A stretch of DNA of 18,681 nucleotides from Opitutia bacterium (GTDB lineage Bacteria > Verrucomicrobiota > Verrucomicrobiia > Opitutales > Seribacteraceae): positions 1 to 18,681 of the forward strand of contig JABHOU010000442.1 of NCBI GenBank assembly GCA_018695085.1. Direction: 5' to 3'. Under the pieces are notes generated by a model, which saw only the letters and a program-made list of their open reading frames with translations, was not told the DNA's origin and searched no databases. Shown piece after piece: positions 1-7,479 of the stretch. The position numbers and the translations under genes are program-made. Each line of letters begins with the position of its first letter. Position 1 is the first letter of the stretch.

Positions 1-1276
1 AGAGTTTCCGTATCCCGTCCGTGATCACTTCGATCGTCCGCTCGATTTCGGGGTCGCCGTGGGCAGTGCTCAGGAAGCATGTCTCGAATGCCGAGGGTGG
101 CAGATATACTCCTTCATCCAAAGCATGGCTGAACAAGGTCTTGAATTGCTCGGTCTTCGTTTCCACGGCTTGCTCGAAATTCATCACGGGATCTTCCGAG
201 AAGAACAGGCACAGCATCGAACCGACTTGAGGAACCTGCAGGGGAATCCCTGCGCTCGAGGCAGCTTCGCGAATGCCGTCGGCCAACTTCTCGCCCAGCT
301 CGGCGAGGCGAGGGTAGGGGTCTTCTTCCTCCAATATGCGCAAGGCGGCAATTCCGGCGGCCATAGCGAGCGGATTGCCGCTTAGGGTACCAGCTTGATA
401 CACGGGCCCGTCGGGGGCCAAATGGTCCATTACTTCGGCTCGCCCGCCAAAGGCGCCTACGGGAAGCCCCCCGCCGATGATCTTTCCCATCGCGGTCAAG
501 TCCGGCGTAACACCCTCCCGTTGCTGCACGCCGCCTAGGGCCACGCGAAAACCGGTCATCACCTCGTCGAAGATGAGCAGAGTCTCATGTACGTCGCAGA
601 TGGCCCGAAGGAACGGAAGAAAGGTAGGCTCGGGTAGGATTAGACCACAATTCGCGGGATAGGGCTCGAGTATGATGGCGGCAATGTCTTCTCCGGCTTC
701 ATCGAAGGCGGTCCGTATGGCCTCCTCGTCGTTGTAGGGAAGGACGATGGTTTCGCGAGCGAAACTTTCCGGGATGCCAGCGCTGTCGGGGTTCCCGAAG
801 GTCAAGGCGCCTGATCCCGCCTTCACGAGCAAGCTGTCGACGTGTCCGTGGTAACAACCCGAGAACTTTATGATCTTCGATCGCCCGGTAAACCCGCGGG
901 CCAGTCGGATGGTCGACATCGTGGCCTCGGTTCCGCTGTTGCACATCCGCACCTTCTCCACCGATGGCACGATCCTTACGATCCGTTCGGCCATCTCCAC
1001 CTCGGAGGGTCCGGGCGTCCCGAAGCTCGTTCCCTTGGACAAGGCCTCGGACACCGCTTCGCGAATGGCAGGATTGTTGTGCCCGAGAATGGAAGGCCCC
1101 CAAGTGCACACATAGTCGATCAGCTCGCGATCGTCGGCGGTGGTCAACCGACAACCACTCGCCTCCTTGGTGAAAAATGGGGTGCCGCCCACGGACCGGA
1201 AGGCCCGCACAGGTGAATTTACGCCGCCAGGAATCAATTCCTTGGCATGTTCGAAAAGTTCTTTGGATACGTTCAT
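1..1276 (-). CDS. hemL: Glutamate-1-semialdehyde 2,1-aminomutase (HemL), 3' end cut by window edge
   Basis: A PLP enzyme that converts glutamate-1-semialdehyde to 5-aminolevulinate, the last step of the C5 route to tetrapyrroles; cytoplasmic. Reading from the ATG at 1276 gives 425 residues without a stop before the window edge; the family is about 430 long, so only a few residues are missing. The N-terminus reads MNVSKELFEHAKELIPGGVN, with the hallmark PGGVNSPVRAF. The PLP-binding segment MGKIIGGG places the Schiff-base lysine at residue 265 (codon 482-484), the same number as in the E. coli enzyme. FDEVMTGFR and YQAGTLSGNPLAMAAG are also present. It starts 13 bp after the nadE stop on the same strand, so the two are probably cotranscribed. 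No good Shine-Dalgarno precedes the ATG. Identification is secure. Confidence 0.95.
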   Translation of the reverse strand, partial: MNVSKELFEHAKELIPGGVNSPVRAFRSVGGTPFFTKEASGCRLTTADDRELIDYVCTWGPSILGHNNPAIREAVSEALSKGTSFGTPGPSEVEMAERIVRIVPSVEKVRMCNSGTEATMSTIRLARGFTGRSKIIKFSGCYHGHVDSLLVKAGSGALTFGNPDSAGIPESFARETIVLPYNDEEAIRTAFDEAGEDIAAIILEPYPANCGLILPEPTFLPFLRAICDVHETLLIFDEVMTGFRVALGGVQQREGVTPDLTAMGKIIGGGLPVGAFGGRAEVMDHLAPDGPVYQAGTLSGNPLAMAAGIAALRILEEEDPYPRLAELGEKLADGIREAASSAGIPLQVPQVGSMLCLFFSEDPVMNFEQAVETKTEQFKTLFSHALDEGVYLPPSAFETCFLSTAHGDPEIERTIEVITDGIRKL

Positions 1277-1289
1277 GGATAAGAAAGGG

Positions 1290-2912
1290 TCAACCTAGAT
1301 ATTTTTGGACGATGGGTATGCGTCGTCCCACGCCGAATGCGAGCGGGGTCGTCTTCAACCCGGGCGCCGCCTGTTTGCGCTTGTACTCGTTGCGGTCCAC
1401 CTTGCGGACGACATCCACCACAACGGCTTCCTCGAAACCCGCAACCACGATCTCTTCCGTCGACTCGTGCCTCTCCACATAGCGTTTCAGGATGGCGTCC
1501 AGCACCTCGTAGTCGGGTAGGGAGTCACTGTCCACTTGGTCGGGACGTAATTCGGCCGAGGGCGGCTTTTCGATCGTTGAAACGGGTATCACCTCGCAGT
1601 CACGGTTCATATGGCGGGCGAGAGCGAACACCTGCGTCTTGGGAACATCGGATATCACGGCGAGCCCACCGCACATGTCCCCGTACAGGGTGCAGTAGCC
1701 AACCGCCAGCTCGCTCTTGTTGCCCGTGGTCAGAAGAAGCGCCCCCAGCTTGTTGGACACCGCCATCAGGAGAAGACCCCGTGCTCGGGCCTGCAGGTTT
1801 TCCTCGGTTACGTCGGCGGCAAGCCCGGCGAACAGGGGTTCCAGTTCAACGCTGGCCGCATCCACGATCGTTTGAATGGCCAGCGTCGAGTATTCAATAC
1901 CGAGGTTGGTCGCCAAGGCGGCCGCATCATCCTTGCTATGTTCGCTTGAAATGGCCGAAGGCAGGCTGATGCCTATGACGTTTTCCGGTCCTAGTGCCTC
2001 GGCTGCGATGGCGGCAGTCACGGCGGAGTCGATACCACCGCTCAGCCCTACCAACCCTTTCGTGAAACCACTTTTGTGGGCATAGTCCCGTAGCCCAAGC
2101 ACCAGAGCCTTGCGAAGGTTCTCCAGCGAGACGACATCGGATTCTCGGCCTATGCCCTCTTCGGAAAAGTCCACCACCCGGATAGCCTCCTCGAATGCAG
2201 GTAGGTGGGAGATTCGCTCGCCATCCGCATTCACTCCCATCGATGCTCCGTCGAAGATAAGCTCATCGTTGCCACCCACCAGGTTGACGTAGATCACAGG
2301 GCAACCGCACTTGGTCGCCACCTTGGCCAGTACCTCGCGTCGAACGGATTGCTTCCCTTGGTGCCATGGGCTGGCGGAAAGATTCAGGAGCAAATCGGGC
2401 GTGTTCTCTCGCACCTCGTTGAGTGGGTCGGTGGCATACAGTTCACCTGCTTCGTTCCAGACGTCCTCGCAAATAGTGACCGCTATCTTTTTCCCCTTGT
2501 GCTCCAAGATCAGGGAATCCTCACCCGGCTCGAAGTAGCGGGCCTCGTCGAATACGTCGTAGGTCGGCAACAATCGCTTGCGAGCTATGTGGGCCACCTT
2601 GCCCTCCACGCACCATGCGACTGCATTGTGGAAAGGTCGCCCGGCGTCCTTGCCCGACTTCTCCACGTACCCGATCACAGCCGGCGTGGGTCCGGTCTGT
2701 TCCGCAAAGGCGTTTAGGCGTTCCGCCAGCTCCGATACGAAACGCGTCTTCAGCAACAGGTCGCGCGGAGGATAACCGCAAAGAAACAACTCGGGATAAG
2801 CCACTAGGTCCACACCTTGTCCCACCAGTTGCTCGTAGGCGTCAATGGCTAGTGCCAAGTTGCCGTCCAGGTCGCCGACCGTCGCGTTCAATTGGGCGAC
2901 GCCGATCCTCAT
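1290..2912 (-). CDS. nadE: Glutamine-dependent NAD+ synthase (NadE)
   Basis: Makes NAD+ from nicotinic acid adenine dinucleotide, ATP and glutamine-derived ammonia. The protein has 540 residues, normal for the two-domain glutamine-using form. Residues 1-260 form a nitrilase-type glutaminase with the catalytic triad E41 (in YPELFLCGYPP), K112 (in RKRLLPTYDVFDE) and C148 (in TICEDVWN). Residues 265-540 are the synthetase, with the ATP-pyrophosphatase P-loop SGGIDSA at 291-297 and the GNKSELAVGY segment. The ATG at 2912 is preceded by AAGGA about 10 nt upstream. It is divergent from maf across 52 bp and followed closely by hemL, so nadE-hemL is a likely operon. The C-terminal RRIPIVQKYLG is typical. 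Confidence 0.96.
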   Translation of the reverse strand: MRIGVAQLNATVGDLDGNLALAIDAYEQLVGQGVDLVAYPELFLCGYPPRDLLLKTRFVSELAERLNAFAEQTGPTPAVIGYVEKSGKDAGRPFHNAVAWCVEGKVAHIARKRLLPTYDVFDEARYFEPGEDSLILEHKGKKIAVTICEDVWNEAGELYATDPLNEVRENTPDLLLNLSASPWHQGKQSVRREVLAKVATKCGCPVIYVNLVGGNDELIFDGASMGVNADGERISHLPAFEEAIRVVDFSEEGIGRESDVVSLENLRKALVLGLRDYAHKSGFTKGLVGLSGGIDSAVTAAIAAEALGPENVIGISLPSAISSEHSKDDAAALATNLGIEYSTLAIQTIVDAASVELEPLFAGLAADVTEENLQARARGLLLMAVSNKLGALLLTTGNKSELAVGYCTLYGDMCGGLAVISDVPKTQVFALARHMNRDCEVIPVSTIEKPPSAELRPDQVDSDSLPDYEVLDAILKRYVERHESTEEIVVAGFEEAVVVDVVRKVDRNEYKRKQAAPGLKTTPLAFGVGRRIPIVQKYLG

Positions 2913-2964
2913 CTCGTTGCAATCCTTTTATAATCGTTCATATAAGACCTTGATTATACAGAAC
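2913..2964. promoter_or_regulatory. Divergent nadE/maf promoter region
   Basis: A 52-bp AT-rich gap between two divergent start codons. A perfect TATAAT lies on the plus strand at 2929-2934, about 30 bp before the maf ATG. Another TATAAT lies on the minus strand (plus coordinates 2953-2958), about 40 bp before the nadE ATG. Neither has a convincing -35 box; the expected -35 positions fall inside the opposite gene. Seen: the two hexamers. Inferred: that they are used. Confidence 0.45.
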
Positions 2965-3564
2965 ATGAGCGACCAAAAGGCGAACCCAAAGGAATACGCA
3001 TCCTTCATATTGGCATCCGGATCACCCCGACGACGCGAGTTGCTGGTGGACTTGGTAAAGGCTTTCGATGTGATTACCACCGAGGCCGAGGAACTCGTTT
3101 TCCACGACGACGGCCCCTCCGCTCTCGTCATGGAAAACGCCAGACGCAAGGCCCGACCCGTAGCCGAGTTCCGCACCGGAGCATGGGTTCTCGGAGCCGA
3201 TACCATCGTGTCGATCGACAATGAGATCTTCGGCAAACCCGCCGACATCGCCGAGGCCGCCTCTATGCTACACCTCCTCTCCGGAAGAACCCATTGCGTC
3301 CGCACGGGAGTTTGCCTTGCCCACAAAGACTCCGCTTACGAGGAAGCCCGTGTGGAAACCAGCAAGGTCACGTTCCGCATGCTGACCGACGCCACCATCG
3401 ACGCCTACTTCGCCGAGGTCGACCCCCTCGACAAGGCTGGGGGCTATGCCATTCAGACCCGTCCCGATCTCATAATCGACCGTTTCTCAGGTTCCCGTTC
3501 CAATGTAATCGGCCTCCCATTAGGAATGTTAGCTGACTGGCTTCGGGAAGTTAAGGTTCTTTGA
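2965..3564 (+). CDS. maf: Maf-family nucleoside triphosphate pyrophosphatase
   Basis: A Maf/YhdE/YceF-type enzyme that hydrolyses non-canonical or selected nucleoside triphosphates to monophosphate and pyrophosphate; house-cleaning in the cytoplasm. The protein has 199 residues, normal for the family. Signature motifs: LASGSPRRRELL at 16-27 (phosphate binding), GADTIV at 77-82 with catalytic D79, GKP at 90-92, KAGGYAIQ at 157-164 and GSRSNVIGLPL at 176-186. The reading frame stays open upstream to 2845, but that part overlaps nadE. The ATG at 2965, giving MSDQKANPKEY, puts the first motif at the usual distance. I cannot decide between the dTTP/UTP-type and m7GTP-type substrate from motifs alone. 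It ends before a strong bidirectional hairpin. Confidence 0.93.
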   Translation: MSDQKANPKEYASFILASGSPRRRELLVDLVKAFDVITTEAEELVFHDDGPSALVMENARRKARPVAEFRTGAWVLGADTIVSIDNEIFGKPADIAEAASMLHLLSGRTHCVRTGVCLAHKDSAYEEARVETSKVTFRMLTDATIDAYFAEVDPLDKAGGYAIQTRPDLIIDRFSGSRSNVIGLPLGMLADWLREVKVL

Positions 3565-3663
3565 CTAATGCAGATGAACGCGTGCTTCAATTCATTGTTA
3601 TTCACTAGCAAGTAAAGCATGTGCGAATTTGAACACTGATAGCTCAGAGATAATCCAATCAAA

Positions 3664-3697
3664 GAGAAAGCCGGCCCCTTTCGGGTCCGGCTTTCTC
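3664..3697. terminator. Intrinsic terminator between convergent maf and lectin-like gene
   Basis: An 11-bp perfect stem, GAGAAAGCCGG at 3664-3674 with CCGGCTTTCTC at 3687-3697, extended by CCC/GGG with one bulged T around a short CTTTC loop. Flanking tracts are only weakly T-rich on either strand. It lies 100 nt after the maf stop and 26 nt beyond the lectin-gene stop, so it can serve both convergent genes. Confidence 0.7.
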
Positions 3698-3722
3698 GGT
3701 AAAGCTTTGTTTTAGCGGGGTG

Positions 3723-4274
3723 CTACTTGCTTCCCTTGGTCTTAATGAGAACGCCACTTTTAAGACTCGCCGGAGGCTTGAGGTCAGCATCTTTCGGTCC
3801 AGCATTTTTCGGTGCCGTCCCCTTCCATTCGCAGACATAACCTTTGACCTTGCCGGAGAAGTCGGTGGCGTCCTTCCACTTGCCGTTTTGCCCATTGAGG
3901 ACGAGAAAGTTGTAGCCGTTGGTGGCACTGGGTTGGTTTGCGTCCCAGTTCTTGAAGACAAATTTCTCGGCGTTGTCCCAAGTCCACTTGCCTTCTTCGA
4001 ACTCATCGGCTCCGCCCAACCAGATGAGATTCCCCTTGGCTTGACGACGAATGAATTCGTTCTCTTGAATCGTGTTTACTGCTACTAGAGTACCTCCAAG
4101 GTCTTCGCAGGCAAACTTGGCTTCCCACCAAGTGCTGTTCGTGTCAAGAAAGGCCTTGTAGTGGTTACCCCGGAAAGGCACGGCGTCCTTCGGTGGCTCA
4201 ACGTTTACGGCATGAACGGAAGCCGCAATTGCAAGCAGTGCGGAACCGACGAGTGCAGGTAAGTTTATATTCAT
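3723..4274 (-). CDS. Secreted C-type-lectin-like domain protein
   Basis: A 183-residue protein with a signal peptide (hydrophobic core about residues 5-20, likely cleavage after VHA at 20-22), so it is exported. Residues 34-152 follow the C-type lectin fold in order: WWEAKFACEDLGGTLVAV at 49-66, IWLGGAD at 84-90, WTW at 97-99, NW at 109-110, KW at 132-133 and GYVCEW at 145-150. Only the outer cysteine pair (C56 and C148) is present; the usual inner pair is missing. The calcium/sugar loop reads NQPS where classical lectins have EPN or QPN, so sugar binding is doubtful. The tail after 152 is lysine- and proline-rich. No Shine-Dalgarno is visible before the ATG. It stands alone, convergent with maf. 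The ligand is unknown; a host, matrix or cell-surface protein role is possible. Confidence 0.8.
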   Translation of the reverse strand: MNINLPALVGSALLAIAASVHAVNVEPPKDAVPFRGNHYKAFLDTNSTWWEAKFACEDLGGTLVAVNTIQENEFIRRQAKGNLIWLGGADEFEEGKWTWDNAEKFVFKNWDANQPSATNGYNFLVLNGQNGKWKDATDFSGKVKGYVCEWKGTAPKNAGPKDADLKPPASLKSGVLIKTKGSK

Positions 4275-4444
4275 ATGTTAAGTACCATAATTCTTTTGTC
4301 ACCCGACGCGCAATGAATTTTTTACAAAATCAACAAGTTTACAAAGAAAGACTAGAGGGGAGTTGCTCTTGACTTCGCTGCCGATAAAGACGATTGAAAT
4401 ACCTCTTGAATGTCCGAATAGAGATTGAATTCGTACATCCAGAG

Positions 4445-4523
<79 letters not shown>

Positions 4524-4539
4524 TTTTTTCTCACTATGT

Positions 4540-5409
4540 TCAAAAAGTTTTAACTTCGACTGGTTCCCACACGGATAATCGTGGTTCGTATTCTGCAACT
4601 ACCTCTTGATTTCCTCTTTTGCGGGCACCGACGATAAGAATCCGGAGCTTCTTTATGAGGATTTCCTTGGTAAGGATCTGATCTTTTATTGATAGGATTT
4701 CCTCGGACAGGATTTTTTCAAGAGCTCGGATTCGATAGCGATCCAATCCCCAGACAGTGGTGGAGAGCTGATCCTCGTGACCGCCGTATTTTCTGACGAG
4801 AGCTTGGTCAAGATAGTGAACGGGTTCACGAGCGGTTATCCGGAGCCAGAGATCGTAGTCCTCGCACGCGGGGAAAGCTTCGTCGAAACCGCCGAGCTCT
4901 TCGAAAAAGTCTTTACGGATAAGGACAGATGAAGGGCAAATGCAACAGAGGCGCAGGCACCGGCGATAGAGATGACCACCCGACTTGGCGTATTCCTTGG
5001 GCTGATTGACCCGCCTGCCATTTCGGATCCAAATCTCGTCGGTGTGGCTTAACCGGAGTTCATGCTCAGTCGCCAGAGACGATAGTTGCCTCTCAAGTTT
5101 TTCGGGAAACCAAGCATCATCGGAGTCGAGAAAGGCAATCCATTCCCCGGAGGCCAAGGCGACCCCCGCGTTGCGGGCGGAACTGACACCTTTGTTTTCT
5201 TGGCGGTGAAGACGAACGGAGGAATAATCCCGGAGGACCATTTCGTCAGTGCCGTCAGTCGAGCCATCGTCTACCACGATCAGCTCCCAGTCGGAAAAGG
5301 TCTGCTTAAATACTGAATTCAAGGAGCGAGGGAGAGTTTCAATACGATCGTAGGTAGGAATAATAACCGAAACCTTCGGTATTGGTAAACTCTTTCCTGC
5401 TTTCGACAT
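4540..5409 (-). CDS. Family 2 glycosyltransferase (GT-A fold)
   Basis: Transfers a sugar from a nucleotide donor to an unknown acceptor. The protein has 289 residues. The GT2 pattern is clear: VSVIIPTYDR at 13-22, VVDDGSTDGT at 45-54 (nucleotide site D47/D48), NKGVSSARNAG at 72-82, the metal-binding DSDD at 95-98, and EDYDLWLRI at 183-191, which carries the probable catalytic base. No membrane helix is seen, so it is cytoplasmic or peripheral. Residues 225-265 look like one long charged helix rich in Ile, Leu, Lys and Glu. It is convergent with the tRNA, ending 16 nt from it, and diverges from the dehydrogenase at 5537. Donor and acceptor cannot be told; O-antigen, exopolysaccharide or protein glycosylation are all possible. 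Confidence 0.88.
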   Translation of the reverse strand: MSKAGKSLPIPKVSVIIPTYDRIETLPRSLNSVFKQTFSDWELIVVDDGSTDGTDEMVLRDYSSVRLHRQENKGVSSARNAGVALASGEWIAFLDSDDAWFPEKLERQLSSLATEHELRLSHTDEIWIRNGRRVNQPKEYAKSGGHLYRRCLRLCCICPSSVLIRKDFFEELGGFDEAFPACEDYDLWLRITAREPVHYLDQALVRKYGGHEDQLSTTVWGLDRYRIRALEKILSEEILSIKDQILTKEILIKKLRILIVGARKRGNQEVVAEYEPRLSVWEPVEVKTF

Positions 5410-5536
5410 ACTTCGAATAATGAGTAAAGGAGTGGAGCGAGATAGCTCAGCTTATTCAAGAACGCGAAAAATTCTTAGACCACTTCGATTCCAGGGTTCC
5501 GCCAATTTGCTTTTTGCCATTTTGCTGAGAGTATTT

Positions 5537-6433
5537 ATGAACGGTTCTATGAGCAAGTCGATTGGATGGATTGGGACGGGCGTAATGGGATACCCGATGG
5601 CGGGACATTTACTGAGTGCAGGTTATGATGTTCGAATATATAATCGTACCAAGGACAAGGCTATCCCATTGATTCAGCAAGGAGCCCGATGGTGCGAATC
5701 TGCTGGAGATGCGTCGGAGGGGGCCGATTTTGTTTTCTCCATCGTCGGCTTTCCTCAAGACGTCGAAGAAATTTTTTTCGGCGAGAGGGGAATTTTGTCT
5801 ACTGCGAAGAATGGATCGGTGGTCGTAGACATGACTACTTCCGAGCCGAGCTTGGCGGAACGCATTTATGAAACGGCCAAGGAGAAGGAGGTAAGTTCTC
5901 TGGACGCTCCCGTGAGCGGGGGAGACCTAGGTGCCCGCAACGCGACGCTCTCCATGATGGTGGGCGGCGACGAAGAATCCTTCCGGCAAACTAAGCCCCT
6001 TCTTGAGGTGATGGGCGAAAACATTTCTTGGTTCGGACCCGCGGGATCAGGACAGCGGGTAAAGATGAGCAACCAAATCCTTATTGCCACGACAATGATC
6101 GGCACAGTGGAGTCGCTTCTCTATGCGGTTCGCTCGGGACTGAAACCGAATGCCGTCATCGATTTAATCGGGAGCGGAGCCGCGGGTTGCTGGTCGATAA
6201 ACAATTTGGGCCGGAGGATCGTAAAAGGTGATTACGCCCCGGGTTTTTTCATCAAGCATTTCGTCAAGGACATGAGCATTGCTCTACAGGATGCCGAACG
6301 TCTGGGTCTGAAACTTCCGGGTTTGTCCTTGGCGAAGGAGTTTTACGATCAAGCCGTCGAGGCAGGTCAGGGAAACGAAGGCACTCAGGCTTTGTATAAA
6401 GTGCTGGAGAGTATGAGTTCGGCCAAAACTTGA
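5537..6433 (+). CDS. NAD(P)-dependent beta-hydroxyacid dehydrogenase (3-hydroxyisobutyrate dehydrogenase family)
   Basis: Oxidises a beta-hydroxyacid or reduces the matching semialdehyde or glyoxylate with NAD(P). With the ATG at 5537 it has 298 residues, normal for the family. The Rossmann motif is IGWIGTGVMGYPMAGHLL at 9-26, the substrate loop DAPVSGGD is at 123-130, and the catalytic lysine K176 is in GSGQRVKMSN. The frame is open back to 5420, but those codons carry no family sequence; GAGAG lies 6 nt before the ATG at 5537, while the ATG at 5549 has no ribosome site. It is followed after 69 bp by the UDP-glucuronate decarboxylase on the same strand. The exact substrate (hydroxyisobutyrate, tartronate semialdehyde, succinic semialdehyde or glyoxylate) cannot be set from the motifs. 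Confidence 0.88.
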   Translation: MNGSMSKSIGWIGTGVMGYPMAGHLLSAGYDVRIYNRTKDKAIPLIQQGARWCESAGDASEGADFVFSIVGFPQDVEEIFFGERGILSTAKNGSVVVDMTTSEPSLAERIYETAKEKEVSSLDAPVSGGDLGARNATLSMMVGGDEESFRQTKPLLEVMGENISWFGPAGSGQRVKMSNQILIATTMIGTVESLLYAVRSGLKPNAVIDLIGSGAAGCWSINNLGRRIVKGDYAPGFFIKHFVKDMSIALQDAERLGLKLPGLSLAKEFYDQAVEAGQGNEGTQALYKVLESMSSAKT

Positions 6434-6502
6434 TGTAGCGTTTGCGTAAAAGAACGTTTCCAACCTGAACAAAAGCCTGTAAAAGGATTCTTTTAAACAA
6501 TT

Positions 6503-7435
6503 GTGAGAATCTTAATAACTGGAGGCGCAGGCTTCCTCGGCAGTCACCTTTGCGAGCGTTTGCTCGACCAAGGCCATGACATACTCTGCTTGGACAACTT
6601 CTTCACAGGGCGTAGACGCAACGTGGAACACTTGCTGGAAAAGAGGAGGTTTGAACTTCTTAGGCACGACATAGTGGATCCGTTTAAGGCGGAGGTCGAC
6701 AGAATCTTCAACCTCGCTTGCCCGGCTTCGCCCGTCCATTACCAGTACAATCCCATCAAGACTACGAAGACTTCGGTCATGGGAGCCATCAATTGCTTGG
6801 GTCTGGCTAAACGCGTAAAGGCTCGCATCCTGCAAGCTTCCACCTCGGAAGTATACGGAGACCCGGACGTACACCCTCAACCGGAGTCCTATCGAGGGAA
6901 CGTCAACCCGATCGGTTCCAGAGCCTGCTATGACGAGGGAAAGCGATGCGCGGAAACTCTATTTTTTGACTATCATCGAGAAAACGGTGTGGATATTCGC
7001 GTCATTCGGATTTTCAACACCTATGGCCCCCGGATGTGCCCTGACGACGGGCGAGTTGTTTCGAACTTCATAGTGCAAGCTCTCAAGGGAGAAGACATCA
7101 CCCTGTACGGGGATGGTTCCCAGACCCGTTCCTTTTGCTATGTCGACGACTTGGTGGAGGGCATGATCAGGATCATGGAACAAGAAGAGTCCGTGGGACC
7201 AATCAACTTGGGCAATCCATTGGAATTCACAATTAGGCAACTGGCCGAAAAAGTTCTGGAGAAGACTGCTTCCGATTCGCGACTTATAGAAGAACCTCTT
7301 CCCGAAGACGACCCCACCCAACGCCGACCCGACGTATCCTTGGTGAAATCGCTTACGGACTGGACACCACAAATCGAACTGGACGAAGGTCTCGACAAGA
7401 CCATTGCCTACTTCAAGAAAACCTTGTCTCTTTGA
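6503..7435 (+). CDS. uxs: UDP-glucuronic acid decarboxylase (UDP-xylose synthase)
   Basis: An extended short-chain dehydrogenase that converts UDP-glucuronate to UDP-xylose with bound NAD+, a precursor for xylose-containing glycans. The protein has 310 residues, as usual for the soluble bacterial form. Motifs: GGAGFLGSHL at 7-16 (NAD), ACPASPVHYQYNPIKT at 72-87, STSEVYGDP at 113-121 with the active-site glutamate E116, and SRACYDEGKR at 139-148 with Y143 and K147. DDPTQRRPD near the C-terminus matches the substrate-clamping RRPD segment of UXS. The start is GTG; AAAAGGA lies about 15 nt upstream, rather far. Upstream the short inverted repeat AAAAGgattCTTTT covers that site. It follows the dehydrogenase and precedes secA by 44 bp. 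Product specificity is well supported by the RACYDEGKR signature. Confidence 0.92.
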   Translation: MRILITGGAGFLGSHLCERLLDQGHDILCLDNFFTGRRRNVEHLLEKRRFELLRHDIVDPFKAEVDRIFNLACPASPVHYQYNPIKTTKTSVMGAINCLGLAKRVKARILQASTSEVYGDPDVHPQPESYRGNVNPIGSRACYDEGKRCAETLFFDYHRENGVDIRVIRIFNTYGPRMCPDDGRVVSNFIVQALKGEDITLYGDGSQTRSFCYVDDLVEGMIRIMEQEESVGPINLGNPLEFTIRQLAEKVLEKTASDSRLIEEPLPEDDPTQRRPDVSLVKSLTDWTPQIELDEGLDKTIAYFKKTLSL

Positions 7436-7479
7436 CCTAAAGGTTGCCGCCGCAACTTCTGTCGGACCGAAACCGAACA

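Noticed and set aside
699..1216. Long ORFs on both strands inside hemL
   Set aside because: Frame and antisense shadows of hemL, whose own frame is continuous and carries all family motifs.
2845..2964. 40-codon upstream extension of maf
   Set aside because: It lies on nadE coding sequence and has no Maf likeness; the ATG at 2965 gives the normal family length.
4394..4422. TTGAAA-N17-AATAGA as a tRNA promoter
   Set aside because: Only three of six -10 positions match; too weak to list as a feature.
5420..5536. 39-codon upstream extension of the dehydrogenase
   Set aside because: No family sequence; the Rossmann motif sits at the normal distance from the ATG at 5537, which has a GAGAG ribosome site.
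7444..7479. TTG start of secA
   Set aside because: The added 12 residues do not resemble SecA, and AAAGG directly abuts the TTG, too close for a ribosome site.
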